64,000 nt of DNA from JAFGPL01 sp963781805 (GTDB lineage: Bacteria; Bacteroidota; Bacteroidia; Bacteroidales; UBA10428). The stretch lies in assembly GCA_963781805.1 (NCBI GenBank), contig CAWAHF010000004.1, forward strand, positions 1,364,001 through 1,428,000, in the 5' to 3' direction. Shown here piece by piece: positions 35,778-45,148 of this stretch (its first letter is position 1; every line of letters begins with the position of its first letter). The translations under genes and the position numbers were made by a program. The notes beneath the pieces are model-generated. The model was not told where the DNA came from, did not search any database, and worked only from the letters and a program-made list of their open reading frames with translations.

Positions 35778-37142
35778 ATGACTAAAAAAGGGAAAATATT
35801 AATTGCCGATGACAATGCACAGATTCTGGATTCACTAAAGCTATTGTTAAAAAATGAATTTGAGCTTATTGAGACCATTAAAAATCCGAATCTAATTCCT
35901 GAGAAGCTCAGATCAAATGAATTTGATATCATCCTGCTTGACATGAATTTTGCAGCCGGGAGAACAACCGGAAACGAAGGAATTTTCTGGCTGAATGAAG
36001 TTCTAAAAATTGATCCTATAGCTGTAGTTATTCTTATTACCGCATACGGAGACATTGAACTGGCAGTTAGAGGAATAAAAGAAGGAGCCACAGATTTTAT
36101 CCAAAAACCCTGGGATACCGAAAAACTGTTGGCTACATTAAACAGCGCATTGCAGTTGCGAAAAACCAAAGTGGAACTGAATAATTTAAAATCCACCCAG
36201 AAACAACTTAATAAAGAGGCTGATAAAAATATCTTTACGGGCAATTCAAAGAGCATTCAACAGGTGATAAAAACAATTGATAAAATCGCCTGCACCGATG
36301 CAAATGTGCTTATCCTTGGCGAAAATGGCACAGGTAAAGAAATACTTGCCCGCGAGATTCACCTGAAATCTCCAAGATCAAATGAAATGTTCCTTGCAGT
36401 TGATTTAGGAGCCATTACCGAATCGTTATTTGAAAGTGAAATGTTTGGCCATCTGAAAGGATCATTTACAGATGCTAAAGAAGACAGAGTGGGTCGTTTT
36501 GAAGCAGCATCAGGTGGCACGCTTTTTTTGGATGAGATTGGAAATTTATCTTTGCCTTTGCAGTCCAAATTGCTATCGGTGCTTCAAACCAGGCAGATAA
36601 CAAGGGTAGGATCAAATAAAACCATCGATATTGACATACGCCTGATTTGTGCTACAAATAAAAATCTGAATGAACAGGTAAAAAATGGTCTGTTCAGAGA
36701 AGATTTGTTCTATCGTATAAATACCATTCAGATTGAGCTACCTCCATTAAGACAAAGAACTGAGGATATTCCGGGATTTGCAGCTTATTTTCTAAAGGTA
36801 TATGCTGCCAAATATGAAAAGTACAATCTTAAAATTTCTGATGAAGGATATAATGCCCTTATTGAATACCCCTGGCCCGGAAATATCAGGGAATTGAAGC
36901 ACACCATTGAAAAGGCGGTGATATTGGCTGATTCGGAATCACTTGATTGCGAAGATTTTCATCTGTTTCACCATTCCAATCAGCAAAATATTGATAATTC
37001 GTCCCTGAAACTTGAAGATATAGAAGCGAGGGCTATTTTAGAAGTTTTAAGAAAATGTGGAGGAAATCTCACTAAAGCTTCACAAATGCTAGATATATCG
37101 AGAACAACACTTTATTCAAAAATAGAGAAATATAAACTCTAA
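35778..37142 (+). CDS. NtrC-type sigma-54-dependent response regulator
   Basis: The 454-residue protein has a receiver domain with phospho-acceptor D55 (ILLDMNF), a AAA+ ATPase domain with Walker A GENGTGKE and Walker B GGTLFLDEIG, and a C-terminal Fis-type helix-turn-helix (GGNLTKASQMLDISRTTLYSKIEKY). The sigma-54 contact loop GAFTGA is GSFTDA at residues 228-233, a double variant. It is followed at 11 bases by an SDR gene and then by a histidine kinase. The sigma-54-like promoter and paired palindromes before the ABC array are its most likely target. Confidence 0.93.
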   Translation: MTKKGKILIADDNAQILDSLKLLLKNEFELIETIKNPNLIPEKLRSNEFDIILLDMNFAAGRTTGNEGIFWLNEVLKIDPIAVVILITAYGDIELAVRGIKEGATDFIQKPWDTEKLLATLNSALQLRKTKVELNNLKSTQKQLNKEADKNIFTGNSKSIQQVIKTIDKIACTDANVLILGENGTGKEILAREIHLKSPRSNEMFLAVDLGAITESLFESEMFGHLKGSFTDAKEDRVGRFEAASGGTLFLDEIGNLSLPLQSKLLSVLQTRQITRVGSNKTIDIDIRLICATNKNLNEQVKNGLFREDLFYRINTIQIELPPLRQRTEDIPGFAAYFLKVYAAKYEKYNLKISDEGYNALIEYPWPGNIRELKHTIEKAVILADSESLDCEDFHLFHHSNQQNIDNSSLKLEDIEARAILEVLRKCGGNLTKASQMLDISRTTLYSKIEKYKL

Positions 37143-37153
37143 ACCTTTTCATC

Positions 37154-37960
37154 ATGCAGAAAATAGTACTGATAACAGGCGCCACTTCAGGTATTGGATT
37201 GACAATGGCAAAGACCCTTTGCAATGCCGGATATCTTGTTTATGCAACCGGCAGAAACATACCTTCAAAATCAGATTTTCACAATTTACATTTCAAATAC
37301 CTGGATGTTAAAAATAATGATTCCGTAATTGGTGCAGTAAAAGGTATTATGGAACAAAACAACCGGATTGATATTCTGATTAACTGCGCCGGATTAGGTC
37401 TTGCCGGTTCACTTGAAGAAACTCCTTTTGAAGAGATTTATAATTTGTATGAAACCAATTTTTTTGGCACGATCAGGGTAATAAAACATGTTATTCCTAT
37501 CATGCGCCAGACAAGCGGGGGATTAATTGTAAATATAAGTTCGGTGGCTGGAAAAGTTGGTTTGCCTTTTCAGGGTATTTATTCTTCAAGCAAATTTGCA
37601 ATAGAAAGCCTTACCGAATCTCTAAGCATTGAACTTAAACCTTTCGGAATTCATGTTTGCCTTATTGAGCCAGGTGATTATAATACCGATGCTAATAAAA
37701 ACCGGATAACTGTAATACCTGCAAAGGAATCGCCTTATCATAACCGACTTAAAGGATTTTTTGAACTGCTTGAACGTAACATAAACAAAGGTAGTAAACC
37801 CGAAAAAATCAATAAGCTGATTCTTAACATTGTACAATCAGAATCACCTGCACTCCGATATAAATCCGGAAACTTTCTCGAAAAATTAACCCCTGTTGCA
37901 AAGAATTTTATCCCTGACAGAATATTTGAAAAAATACTCTGCCGGTTTTACAGAATATAG
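37154..37960 (+). CDS. Short-chain dehydrogenase/reductase
   Basis: A classical SDR of 268 residues: TGATSGIG nucleotide-binding motif at residue 8, NCAGLG near 77, the catalytic serine in VNISSVAGK and YxxxK in YSSSKFAIE near residue 143. It sits between the response-regulator and histidine-kinase genes with gaps of 11 and 32 bases, so it is likely co-transcribed with the two-component system. The substrate and its link to the ABC array are unknown. Confidence 0.88.
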   Translation: MQKIVLITGATSGIGLTMAKTLCNAGYLVYATGRNIPSKSDFHNLHFKYLDVKNNDSVIGAVKGIMEQNNRIDILINCAGLGLAGSLEETPFEEIYNLYETNFFGTIRVIKHVIPIMRQTSGGLIVNISSVAGKVGLPFQGIYSSSKFAIESLTESLSIELKPFGIHVCLIEPGDYNTDANKNRITVIPAKESPYHNRLKGFFELLERNINKGSKPEKINKLILNIVQSESPALRYKSGNFLEKLTPVAKNFIPDRIFEKILCRFYRI

Positions 37961-37992
37961 ATCCATTAATTTTTATTATAAAATATAAAGCC

Positions 37993-39351
37993 ATGTTTCC
38001 AAACCGTTTTGCCATAGTTTTATTCATCAGAGTTGTTCTTATATCGCTCGCCTGTCTGGCTTTCATAACATTATTGACACAAACCGAAAAACCCGCAACC
38101 ACCTTGTTTTTATTCATCATTCTGGTTTACTTAACGGGAAGTCTGGTTACATATGTTAATCGGACAAACCGGGAACTGGCAAATTTTATCATTGGTATCA
38201 AGGAAAACGATACATCGGTTGCACTCAGCGAAGAAAAGCTGGAAAAAACATTTAAAGGATTATCAGATACATTCAAAGATGTTAAGGCACATTTTCATAA
38301 ACAATACATTGAGAATCAGGAAAAACAACTTTTTTTCAAATCAATCGTTGACAATTCAGCCGTCGGACTCATTAGTTTTGATCCATCAGGGAAAATAGAA
38401 ATTTGTAATTCAGCAGCCGAAGAATTACTTGATACTTCAGAACTAACAAACATTAAGAAATTAAACAGCATCTATCCTGCATTGGGTGATAACATGCTTA
38501 GAATGAAACCCGGAGAACAATCCCTGTTTAAATTACCTCAGAGAACAGGTGATCTTCATCTTTCGGTAAAAGCATCTCTAATCAGGTTGCGAATCAATTC
38601 CTATACAATCCTTTCGATTCAAAATATAAGAGAGGCGTTGGAAGATAAAGAAATAGAATCATGGAAAAAACTTATCAGGGTATTCACTCACGAAATAATG
38701 AATTCCATCACGCCTATCACAACGCTGACCACCACAATAAAAAGACGATTCCTTTTAGATGGTATAAGAAAATCTCCGACTGAACTTTCGGAATCTGATA
38801 TTAATGATGTTTTTGAAAGTACCGATATTATTGAGGAAAGAAGCCACGGCCTTATCAGTTTTGTTGAAAGATACAGAAGTCTTACAAGATTGCCGGATGC
38901 AAAATTTACCTATTTCGAAGCAACTGAATTGTTGCAACAAATTGAAAGGTTGTACAGCGAACAATTCAAAATACATCACATTGATTTTAAATCTATTATC
39001 AATCCCGGAAATTTGAAATTATTTGCTGATCAAAAATTAATAGAACAGGTTTTAATAAATCTGCTTAAAAATTCTATGGATGCACTGAACGGAAATGAGT
39101 CCGGGAAAATTTCGCTCGAAGTCTGCCAGGAGAGGAACAAGTCGATCATTCAGGTAAAAGATGATGGATGCGGAATTCCGGATGATATCAGGGAAAATAT
39201 TTTTATGCCATTTTTCTCGGGCAAAGAAGGAGGATCGGGTATTGGACTCAGTTTGTCAAAGCAGATAATAAGAATGCATAAAGGTACTATTATAGCATCA
39301 TCAGGTCCTGAATGGAAAACTATTTTTACGATTGAACTACCGATGGGTTAA
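37993..39351 (+). CDS. Membrane histidine kinase with PAS domain
   Basis: Two membrane segments in the first 55 residues (LFIRVVLISLACLAFITLL, TLFLFIILVYLTGSLVTYV) leave almost no periplasmic loop, so sensing is probably intramembrane or cytoplasmic. A PAS domain follows (FFKSIVDNSAVGLISFDPSGKI), then the phospho-acceptor H233 in FTHEIMNSITPI and the ATPase boxes NLLKNSMDAL, DDGCGIP and GGSGIGLSLSKQI. It presumably phosphorylates the NtrC-type regulator encoded two genes upstream. Confidence 0.92.
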   Translation: MFPNRFAIVLFIRVVLISLACLAFITLLTQTEKPATTLFLFIILVYLTGSLVTYVNRTNRELANFIIGIKENDTSVALSEEKLEKTFKGLSDTFKDVKAHFHKQYIENQEKQLFFKSIVDNSAVGLISFDPSGKIEICNSAAEELLDTSELTNIKKLNSIYPALGDNMLRMKPGEQSLFKLPQRTGDLHLSVKASLIRLRINSYTILSIQNIREALEDKEIESWKKLIRVFTHEIMNSITPITTLTTTIKRRFLLDGIRKSPTELSESDINDVFESTDIIEERSHGLISFVERYRSLTRLPDAKFTYFEATELLQQIERLYSEQFKIHHIDFKSIINPGNLKLFADQKLIEQVLINLLKNSMDALNGNESGKISLEVCQERNKSIIQVKDDGCGIPDDIRENIFMPFFSGKEGGSGIGLSLSKQIIRMHKGTIIASSGPEWKTIFTIELPMG

Positions 39352-39385
39352 TTTCGAGGCTCTTTCCAACTGAAGTTATAAAAAA

Positions 39386-40018
39386 TTAACTTTTCTGTCG
39401 CTTAACATAATAGGCCACTTTCTCCATCGATGTAATCATATCATAATTCTCATGATGTACTCCCGGAGGAAGATTTAACGTAACGCTGGTAAAATTAAGT
39501 ATTCCCTTTATTCCGCTCGAGATAAGTACTTTTGCAGTATCACTCGCAACACTTGGCGGTACTGTAAGTATAGCAATTGTAATGTTTTTTGCAATAACAA
39601 TTTCGCGCAGCCTGTCCATTGAATAACATTGCACACCTACGCTTTCCTGTCCTATTTTCTTTGGGTCGATATCAAAAGCAGCAACCAGATTTAGTTTTGG
39701 TCTTTTACCTGCAAAATAGGCTGTAACAGCTTTGCCTAAATTACCCCACCCTACCACAGCAATATTGTAAGCATCCTTAGGATCAATAATTTTGCTGATG
39801 ACTTTAATCAACTCTTTAATATCGTAGCCTTTTCGATGAGGACTTGTAAAAGCAATAAACATGATATCTCTGCGTACCTGAACTGCAGTAATATTATGCA
39901 TCTCTGCCAACTCATGCGAATAAATATGATTTTTACCTTCATCCAGGCACCGGAGCAATGTACGGCGATATTCACTAAGCCGCTCGACTGTTTTTTCAGG
40001 CAGGATTCTGTGAGGCAT
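39386..40018 (-). CDS. rex: Redox-sensing transcriptional repressor Rex (copy 1)
   Basis: Rex blocks its targets when NAD+ dominates and leaves DNA when NADH rises. This 210-residue copy has the N-terminal winged helix (YSHELAEMHNITAVQVRRDIMFIA) and Rossmann domain (AVVGWGNLGKAVTAYF, then AAFDIDPKKIG), and ends with a domain-swap helix. It stands divergently from the degenerate-hydrogenase operon and about 6 kb from the two Rex-box-like sites before the [FeFe] hydrogenase genes. A second, distinct Rex is encoded at 60741-61343. Confidence 0.93.
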   Translation of the reverse strand: MPHRILPEKTVERLSEYRRTLLRCLDEGKNHIYSHELAEMHNITAVQVRRDIMFIAFTSPHRKGYDIKELIKVISKIIDPKDAYNIAVVGWGNLGKAVTAYFAGKRPKLNLVAAFDIDPKKIGQESVGVQCYSMDRLREIVIAKNITIAILTVPPSVASDTAKVLISSGIKGILNFTSVTLNLPPGVHHENYDMITSMEKVAYYVKRQKS

Positions 40019-40055
40019 ATTTAGTTTACATTCATTTGGTCTAAAAATACAAAAT

Positions 40056-40077
40056 TTTTAAGTACAGTAACTTAAAA
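40056..40077. promoter_or_regulatory. Palindrome before rex copy 1
   Basis: TTTTAAGT and ACTTAAAA (40056-40063 and 40070-40077) form perfect 8-bp arms around ACAGTA, 38 bases before the rex start codon. It lacks the TTGT/ACAA ends of a standard Rex box, so the binding protein is unknown. The rest of 40019-40279 is AT-rich without a gene. Confidence 0.45.
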
Positions 40078-40279
40078 TATAAAAAAACCACCCACTATTT
40101 TTAATTTTATTCAAAACATGGCTGGTACTGATTTTTTGATTAAACATTAATTCATTTATAATGAATACGATATATGTAAAATTTCAGTGATACTATCCAA
40201 CAAAAGAAATATTTTAGAAAAAATAATGTTTATTATCTTTACTACGGAAAATTCATCTTAGCGGTAGCTGGCGAATACA

Positions 40280-40537
40280 ATGTACCCAAAAAAGAAAATA
40301 ATAATCTGTCTCGGTAGTTCCTGTTTTGCAAGGGGCAATAAGGAGCTTCTCAGATTTATTGAAAAATACCTCAGACAGAAAAATTTAATGGATAAGGTTA
40401 GCTTTCAAGGAGTTCATTGCCTGGATAACTGCAGCGAAGGCCCTAATCTTATTGTGGATGGGAAAATGTATCACCGGGTAACTCAGGAAAATGTACTCGA
40501 TTTTCTGATGGATGGATTGAAGGAACTTATAAATTAA
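40280..40537 (+). CDS. Thioredoxin-like [2Fe-2S] ferredoxin
   Basis: The 85-residue protein has the four-cysteine pattern of thioredoxin-like ferredoxins: C10 and C15 in CLGSSCFARGN, C47 and C51 in HCLDNCSEGPN. Similar domains form NuoE subunits and the N-terminus of HndC-type subunits. It opens the operon with the hydrogenase-like sensor (11 bases downstream) and the PP2C phosphatase, so it may supply electrons or redox input to that sensor. Confidence 0.85.
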   Translation: MYPKKKIIICLGSSCFARGNKELLRFIEKYLRQKNLMDKVSFQGVHCLDNCSEGPNLIVDGKMYHRVTQENVLDFLMDGLKELIN

Positions 40538-40548
40538 ATCTGAATACG

Positions 40549-42408
40549 TTGGAACCGCTGATAAAAATAGACGAACAAAAATGCACTACATGCTATACAT
40601 GTTTGAGGGTTTGTCCTGTAAAGGCTATTAAAGTCAATGATGATACCAAATATCCTTTTGTTTATATGCAACGATGCATCGGATGCGGAGATTGCATCAC
40701 ATCCTGTTCGCCGGGAGCTGTAACCCACCGAAACGAGATTGAAGATGCGAAAATGCTTCTTCGTTCAGACAATGATACGGCAATTATATGTTCACCCAGT
40801 ATTTCAGCTGAATTCAGTGATATTACCGATCATCGCAAATTTGTTTCAATGCTCCGGGGTCTTGGAGCTAAATATGTGAATGAAGTATCATTTGCTGTAG
40901 ATTTGATTGCATACAAGTATATGCATCTGTTCAGTGATTTTAAGGGTAAATACTATATTATGTCATATGATCCTGTTGTGGTTTCATATATTGAGAAGTA
41001 TCACCCTAATCTGATAAATAATCTTGCACCGCTGATTTCACCAATGATTGCCTGTGCAAAAGTCATTCATAAAATGTATGGCGATGAACTAAAAATAATC
41101 TATATAGGTCCTGAAATTGCCAGGAAAGATGAAGCATTAAGATTTAAGGGAGATGCTAAAATTGATGTTATTTTGACCTTTCTTGAATTAAGAAAGCTGT
41201 TTGCTGAATTTTCTTTGGATGAAAACACGGTGGAATATTCTGATTTTGATCCTCCCATCGGATATAAAGGTTCACTCTATCCGCTGTCAAATGGAATTAT
41301 TCAGGCTGCAGATATGGACGAAAACAGACTTACTACAGATATCATCACTGTGGAAGGCAGAAAACCCATGCTGGAATCTATCCAGGAATTTGAAAACAAT
41401 GTAAAAGAAATTCACAGGCACCTGAATGTAACATACGGGAATGCATTATACGGGCCTGGTCTTACGAGTCATGGAAATAAACTGCTGAAAGAACACCTCG
41501 TAATTAAATATGCCAACAAACGATTAAACAACTTCTTCCGGCATGAATGGTATAATAATCTGCAGTTATACCTCGACATGGATTTTACACGTGGGTACCA
41601 GAATGATGATCAACGATTGCCCGAGCCCGAACATGAAAAAGTGCTGGAAATGCTTGATTTAATTGGCCGGCACGAAGATGATGTTATTGGCTGCAATGAA
41701 TGCGGATACAAATCATGTAAAGAATTTGCAGCTGATATAGCACGGGGATTGGCAACTCCTGAAATGTGTGCAACATACTCTTTAAGGAATTCCATGAATT
41801 TCGAAGAATCACTTAAACAGCTTAATGAGAAACTGGCCCAAACCAGAAAAGCGCTTAAGGAATCTGAAGAAAATGCTAAGAAAGAGCATACTGCAGTAAA
41901 ACAGGCATCGGATTTTACAAACGCAATGCTCGAAAAACTGAGGGCAGGTGTTGTAATCGTCGATAATAAAATGAAGGTAATGCAATCAAATCCTGCTTTT
42001 GTCAGAATTCTTGGAGAAGATGCCAAAGAAATAGATGAGGTAATTCCCGGGCTGGTAGGAGCTGATCTTAAAAGGCTGTTAAGTCCTAATATTCTCAATC
42101 TGTTTACATATGTTCTTACCGAGGGAGAAAATATCGAAAGCCGTGATTTAAGACTTGGTGAAAGTGTATTAAATGTAACCATCTTTCCTATATTGAGAAA
42201 TAAGGTAGTTGGCGGTATTATTCGTGATATGCAGGCTCCTGAGGTACAAAAAACTGAAGTCATAAACAGAATTACAGATGTAATTGACAAGAATCTGGAA
42301 ATGGTTCAGAAAATTGGTTTCCTTATGGGCGAGGGTGCATCTGATATTGAAAAGATGTTAAATTCAATCATCGAATTTTACAATACCAATAAAGAATCAG
42401 GTTCATGA
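40549..42408 (+). CDS. Sensory [FeFe]-hydrogenase-like protein lacking H-cluster ligands
   Basis: The 619-residue protein contains two [4Fe-4S] motifs (CTTCYTCLRVCP and CIGCGDCITSCS), an [FeFe]-hydrogenase large-subunit fold, another Fe-S motif (CNECGYKSCKEF ... C), a coiled coil near 425-455 and a PAS domain from about 460. The H-cluster motifs are all degenerate: the CCP position is YDP at 140-142, GPC is GPE with E189, and the FCEGC region is TYGNA at 295-299. It therefore cannot bind the H-cluster and probably signals by Fe-S redox state through its PAS domain. The start is TTG. Its stop overlaps the phosphatase start (ATGA). Confidence 0.85.
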   Translation: MEPLIKIDEQKCTTCYTCLRVCPVKAIKVNDDTKYPFVYMQRCIGCGDCITSCSPGAVTHRNEIEDAKMLLRSDNDTAIICSPSISAEFSDITDHRKFVSMLRGLGAKYVNEVSFAVDLIAYKYMHLFSDFKGKYYIMSYDPVVVSYIEKYHPNLINNLAPLISPMIACAKVIHKMYGDELKIIYIGPEIARKDEALRFKGDAKIDVILTFLELRKLFAEFSLDENTVEYSDFDPPIGYKGSLYPLSNGIIQAADMDENRLTTDIITVEGRKPMLESIQEFENNVKEIHRHLNVTYGNALYGPGLTSHGNKLLKEHLVIKYANKRLNNFFRHEWYNNLQLYLDMDFTRGYQNDDQRLPEPEHEKVLEMLDLIGRHEDDVIGCNECGYKSCKEFAADIARGLATPEMCATYSLRNSMNFEESLKQLNEKLAQTRKALKESEENAKKEHTAVKQASDFTNAMLEKLRAGVVIVDNKMKVMQSNPAFVRILGEDAKEIDEVIPGLVGADLKRLLSPNILNLFTYVLTEGENIESRDLRLGESVLNVTIFPILRNKVVGGIIRDMQAPEVQKTEVINRITDVIDKNLEMVQKIGFLMGEGASDIEKMLNSIIEFYNTNKESGS

Positions 42409-43589
42409 CAGAAAAGTTTTTTGTAGAAGTCGATTGCCAGCAGAAAAATCACTTTAAAGAAAGAATTTGTGGTGATGTTTTTCTTTCACGCAAGATCAAG
42501 GAAGACAATCGTATCATCGTGGTTCTGTCGGATGGCATGGGGCATGGAGTGAAGGCCAGTGTGCTGGGAACGCTCACGGCAACCATGGCGTTGAATTTCA
42601 CCAAAGAACATAAAGAACCCGAAAAAACTGCCGAAATTATTATGAAAACGCTGCCTGAATGCAGCGAACGAAAAATGAACTATTCCACCTTTACTATCAT
42701 CGATATCGAGTTTGACGGTAAAACAACCATTTTGGAATACGACAATCCGGAATGTATCGTTATTCGTGACAAAAAGGTTCTTGAAACGGATGTGAAAAAT
42801 ATCAGCTTTAATTCTTCAAACAGCGGGAATAAGAACCTGCGTGTTGCTTCCTTTAAACCCAAAAAGGGCGACAGAATCATTTTCAGCAGCGATGGCATTC
42901 CTCAGTCGGGGCTTGGCACACCGCAGTTTCCTTTTGGATGGGGCAATGACAATGTTACACGGTTTTCAATTGACATTATCAAACAATTTCCGTTGGTTTC
43001 AGCCAGACAACTTTCAACCCGTATATTGAATATGGCATACCGTCATGATGGTTTCCAGTCAAAAGATGATGCCAGCAGTGGTGTTATTTATTATCGTGAA
43101 CCACGTACGCTGCTTATTTGTACAGGTCCTCCTTTTGAATTTGAAGATGATCCGAAATTAGGAACAGCTGTTAGTGAATTCAAAGGCAAGAAAATAATCA
43201 TGGGTGCAACCACTGGAGATATTGTGGCCCGTGAGCTCAACGTGAGTATCAAAGACGGTTTTAAATTCGATGATCCGGAACTCCCACCTATTTCACAGAT
43301 TGAAGGTATCGATCTTTATACAGAGGGTATTCTTACGTTGAACAAGGTAGAAAAAATACTGAAAGCATTTACCAATAATTATTCTTTTGGCAAAGGTCCT
43401 GCCGATGAAGTAGTTAAACTTATTTTTGAAAGCGATGAAATTCAGATAATTATTGGCACACGGATAAATATTGCGCATCAGGATCCAAATTTACCGGTTG
43501 AACTTGAAATACGAAGAACTGTTGTTAATCGAATCGCCAATCTACTTGAAGAAAAGTTCCTGAAAAAGATAAAAGTCAGGTATATTTAA
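42405..43589 (+). CDS. SpoIIE/PP2C-type serine phosphatase
   Basis: This 394-residue protein begins with a PP2C/SpoIIE-type phosphatase domain: ERICGDVF with a metal-binding aspartate, VVLSDGMGHGVKASVLGTLTATMA near residue 40, and DRIIFSSDGIPQSGLG near 156. The C-terminal 180 residues (LLICTGPPFEFEDD, IMGATTGDIVARELN) are an additional domain also seen in hydrogenase-linked phosphatases. It overlaps the sensor gene by four bases. No anti-sigma factor or antagonist gene is visible, so the phosphoprotein it acts on is unknown. Confidence 0.85.
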   Translation: MTEKFFVEVDCQQKNHFKERICGDVFLSRKIKEDNRIIVVLSDGMGHGVKASVLGTLTATMALNFTKEHKEPEKTAEIIMKTLPECSERKMNYSTFTIIDIEFDGKTTILEYDNPECIVIRDKKVLETDVKNISFNSSNSGNKNLRVASFKPKKGDRIIFSSDGIPQSGLGTPQFPFGWGNDNVTRFSIDIIKQFPLVSARQLSTRILNMAYRHDGFQSKDDASSGVIYYREPRTLLICTGPPFEFEDDPKLGTAVSEFKGKKIIMGATTGDIVARELNVSIKDGFKFDDPELPPISQIEGIDLYTEGILTLNKVEKILKAFTNNYSFGKGPADEVVKLIFESDEIQIIIGTRINIAHQDPNLPVELEIRRTVVNRIANLLEEKFLKKIKVRYI

Positions 43590-43633
43590 TTTTGGTACTT
43601 ATATTATAATTTTAATTTTGAATAAAGTCTTTT

Positions 43634-44653
43634 ATGATAAAAAACAAAAAAGTATTGATAGCTCATGGCAGCGGAGGAAAGCTCTCCGGCGAGCTTGTCA
43701 AACGCTTTTTCATAGATACATACGGAAATCAGACCCTCAAAAAAATGACGGATTCTGCCATTCTGGATATAGGGAATTCCCTGATTGCATTTACAACCGA
43801 TTCCTACGTGGTGGATCCCATTTTTTTCCCGGGGGGAGATATCGGAAAACTTGCAGTGTGCGGTACGGTTAACGATTTATCAGTTTCCGGAGCTAAACCT
43901 TTGTTTATCAGCGCCGCATATATAATCGAGGAAGGATTTCTACTGAATGATCTGGAAAAAATTTCAACGTCCATGGCAAGAGAAGCTACAAATGCCGGAG
44001 TTCAGATTGTTACCGGAGATACCAAAGTAGTAAACAAAGGCAAGTGTGATAAAATTTTTATCAATACTGCCGGCATCGGAATCATTAAAAAAGAACATGA
44101 ACAAATTTCTTCGGGTTCCCAGATAAAACCCGAAGATATCTTGATTATAAACGGATATATCGGCGATCATGGCATTGCCGTTCTTGGCGCCAGGGAAAAA
44201 ATTAATTTTGAAAATGAATTAGTATCAGATTGTGCATCGCTGAATCTGATGATAGAAGATTTGTTAAATGCCGGTATTCACCTTAAATTTATGAGGGATC
44301 TTACCCGGGGTGGTTTGGGTACCGTACTTGCAGAACTTACCGAAGATAAAACATTTGGAGTATTGATAGATGAACAGGTCATCCCGATACGGGAAACCGT
44401 GAAAGGAACCTGTGAGATATTCGGATTTGATCCGTTATATCTGGCGAACGAAGGAAAAGTGCTGATTGTTGTTGATAAGAACGATGCAGAATTGACCCTC
44501 AGAAAAATGCAAGGACATTCTGTTGGAAAGAAATCAGCAATTATAGGAAAGGTAACAACGGAACATAACGGTAAAGCCATCCTAAACTCTGTGGTTGGAG
44601 GCAAAAGAATAATTGACAAACTTACGGGTGAAATGCTGCCCCGAATATGCTGA
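43634..44653 (+). CDS. hypE: [NiFe] hydrogenase maturation protein HypE
   Basis: HypE turns a carbamoyl group on its C-terminal cysteine into thiocyanate, the source of the cyanide ligands of the NiFe site. The 339-residue sequence has the AIR-synthase-like core (IAHGSGGKLSGELVKRFF, TDSYVVDPIFFPGGDIGKLAVCGTVND, MRDLTRGGLGTVLAEL) and the required C-terminal PRIC. It comes 44 bases after the phosphatase gene and 25 bases before hypA. Confidence 0.96.
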   Translation: MIKNKKVLIAHGSGGKLSGELVKRFFIDTYGNQTLKKMTDSAILDIGNSLIAFTTDSYVVDPIFFPGGDIGKLAVCGTVNDLSVSGAKPLFISAAYIIEEGFLLNDLEKISTSMAREATNAGVQIVTGDTKVVNKGKCDKIFINTAGIGIIKKEHEQISSGSQIKPEDILIINGYIGDHGIAVLGAREKINFENELVSDCASLNLMIEDLLNAGIHLKFMRDLTRGGLGTVLAELTEDKTFGVLIDEQVIPIRETVKGTCEIFGFDPLYLANEGKVLIVVDKNDAELTLRKMQGHSVGKKSAIIGKVTTEHNGKAILNSVVGGKRIIDKLTGEMLPRIC

Positions 44654-44678
44654 TCCAGGCTTAAACAAATACAAAACC

Positions 44679-45020
44679 ATGCACGAATTTTCCATTGCAT
44701 TAAATATTGTAGATATTGCGGTTGAAACTGCAAAGACAAATCATGCACACAAAATAAATGAAGTTGAGATTGAGATAGGAGATGTATCGGGCGTAGTTTA
44801 CGAAGCGCTTGATTTGGCGCTTCAGTCAGCCGTTAAAGATACCATGCTTGAGAATTCGCTTATTCACCTGAAAAGAGTCGAAGCAGAGGCTTTGTGTGTG
44901 CAATGCGGCCATATTTATATACCAGACAATCTTGTCTCGGAATGTCCTAAGTGCGGCTCGGTGAATGCAAATGTTACCAAAGGAAAAGAAATGAAAGTAA
45001 TATCCATAAACATTGACTAA
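44679..45020 (+). CDS. hypA: Hydrogenase nickel-insertion protein HypA
   Basis: HypA delivers nickel together with HypB. The ATG at 44679 gives the family start MHEFSIALNIVDIA, with the nickel-binding His2, and 113 residues in total; an in-frame upstream start would overlap hypE and add a foreign extension. The zinc site is formed by CVQCGHIY and CPKCGS near the C-terminus. Confidence 0.95.
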   Translation: MHEFSIALNIVDIAVETAKTNHAHKINEVEIEIGDVSGVVYEALDLALQSAVKDTMLENSLIHLKRVEAEALCVQCGHIYIPDNLVSECPKCGSVNANVTKGKEMKVISINID

Positions 45021-45121
45021 AATGTTAGTTAACCCGTAAATTTTTATATCCTTTCTATTGGATTGCTAAACCGATTAGGAAATATTAAGACTTTATCCTT
45101 TCATGCTTGCAACTATTTCGC

Positions 45122-45129
45122 TAATTTTG
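45122..45129 (+). promoter_or_regulatory. -7 promoter-like element before hypB
   Basis: TAATTTTG fits TAnnTTTG and ends 19 bases before the hypB ATG, in a 128-base gap between hypA and hypB. No clear -33 box stands at the right distance, so this is weak. Confidence 0.3.
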
Positions 45130-45148
45130 TAATTAAAATTAAGTCATT

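Noticed and set aside
40549..42408. A second catalytic [FeFe] hydrogenase
   Set aside because: All cysteines that hold the H-cluster are replaced, so hydrogenase activity is not expected.
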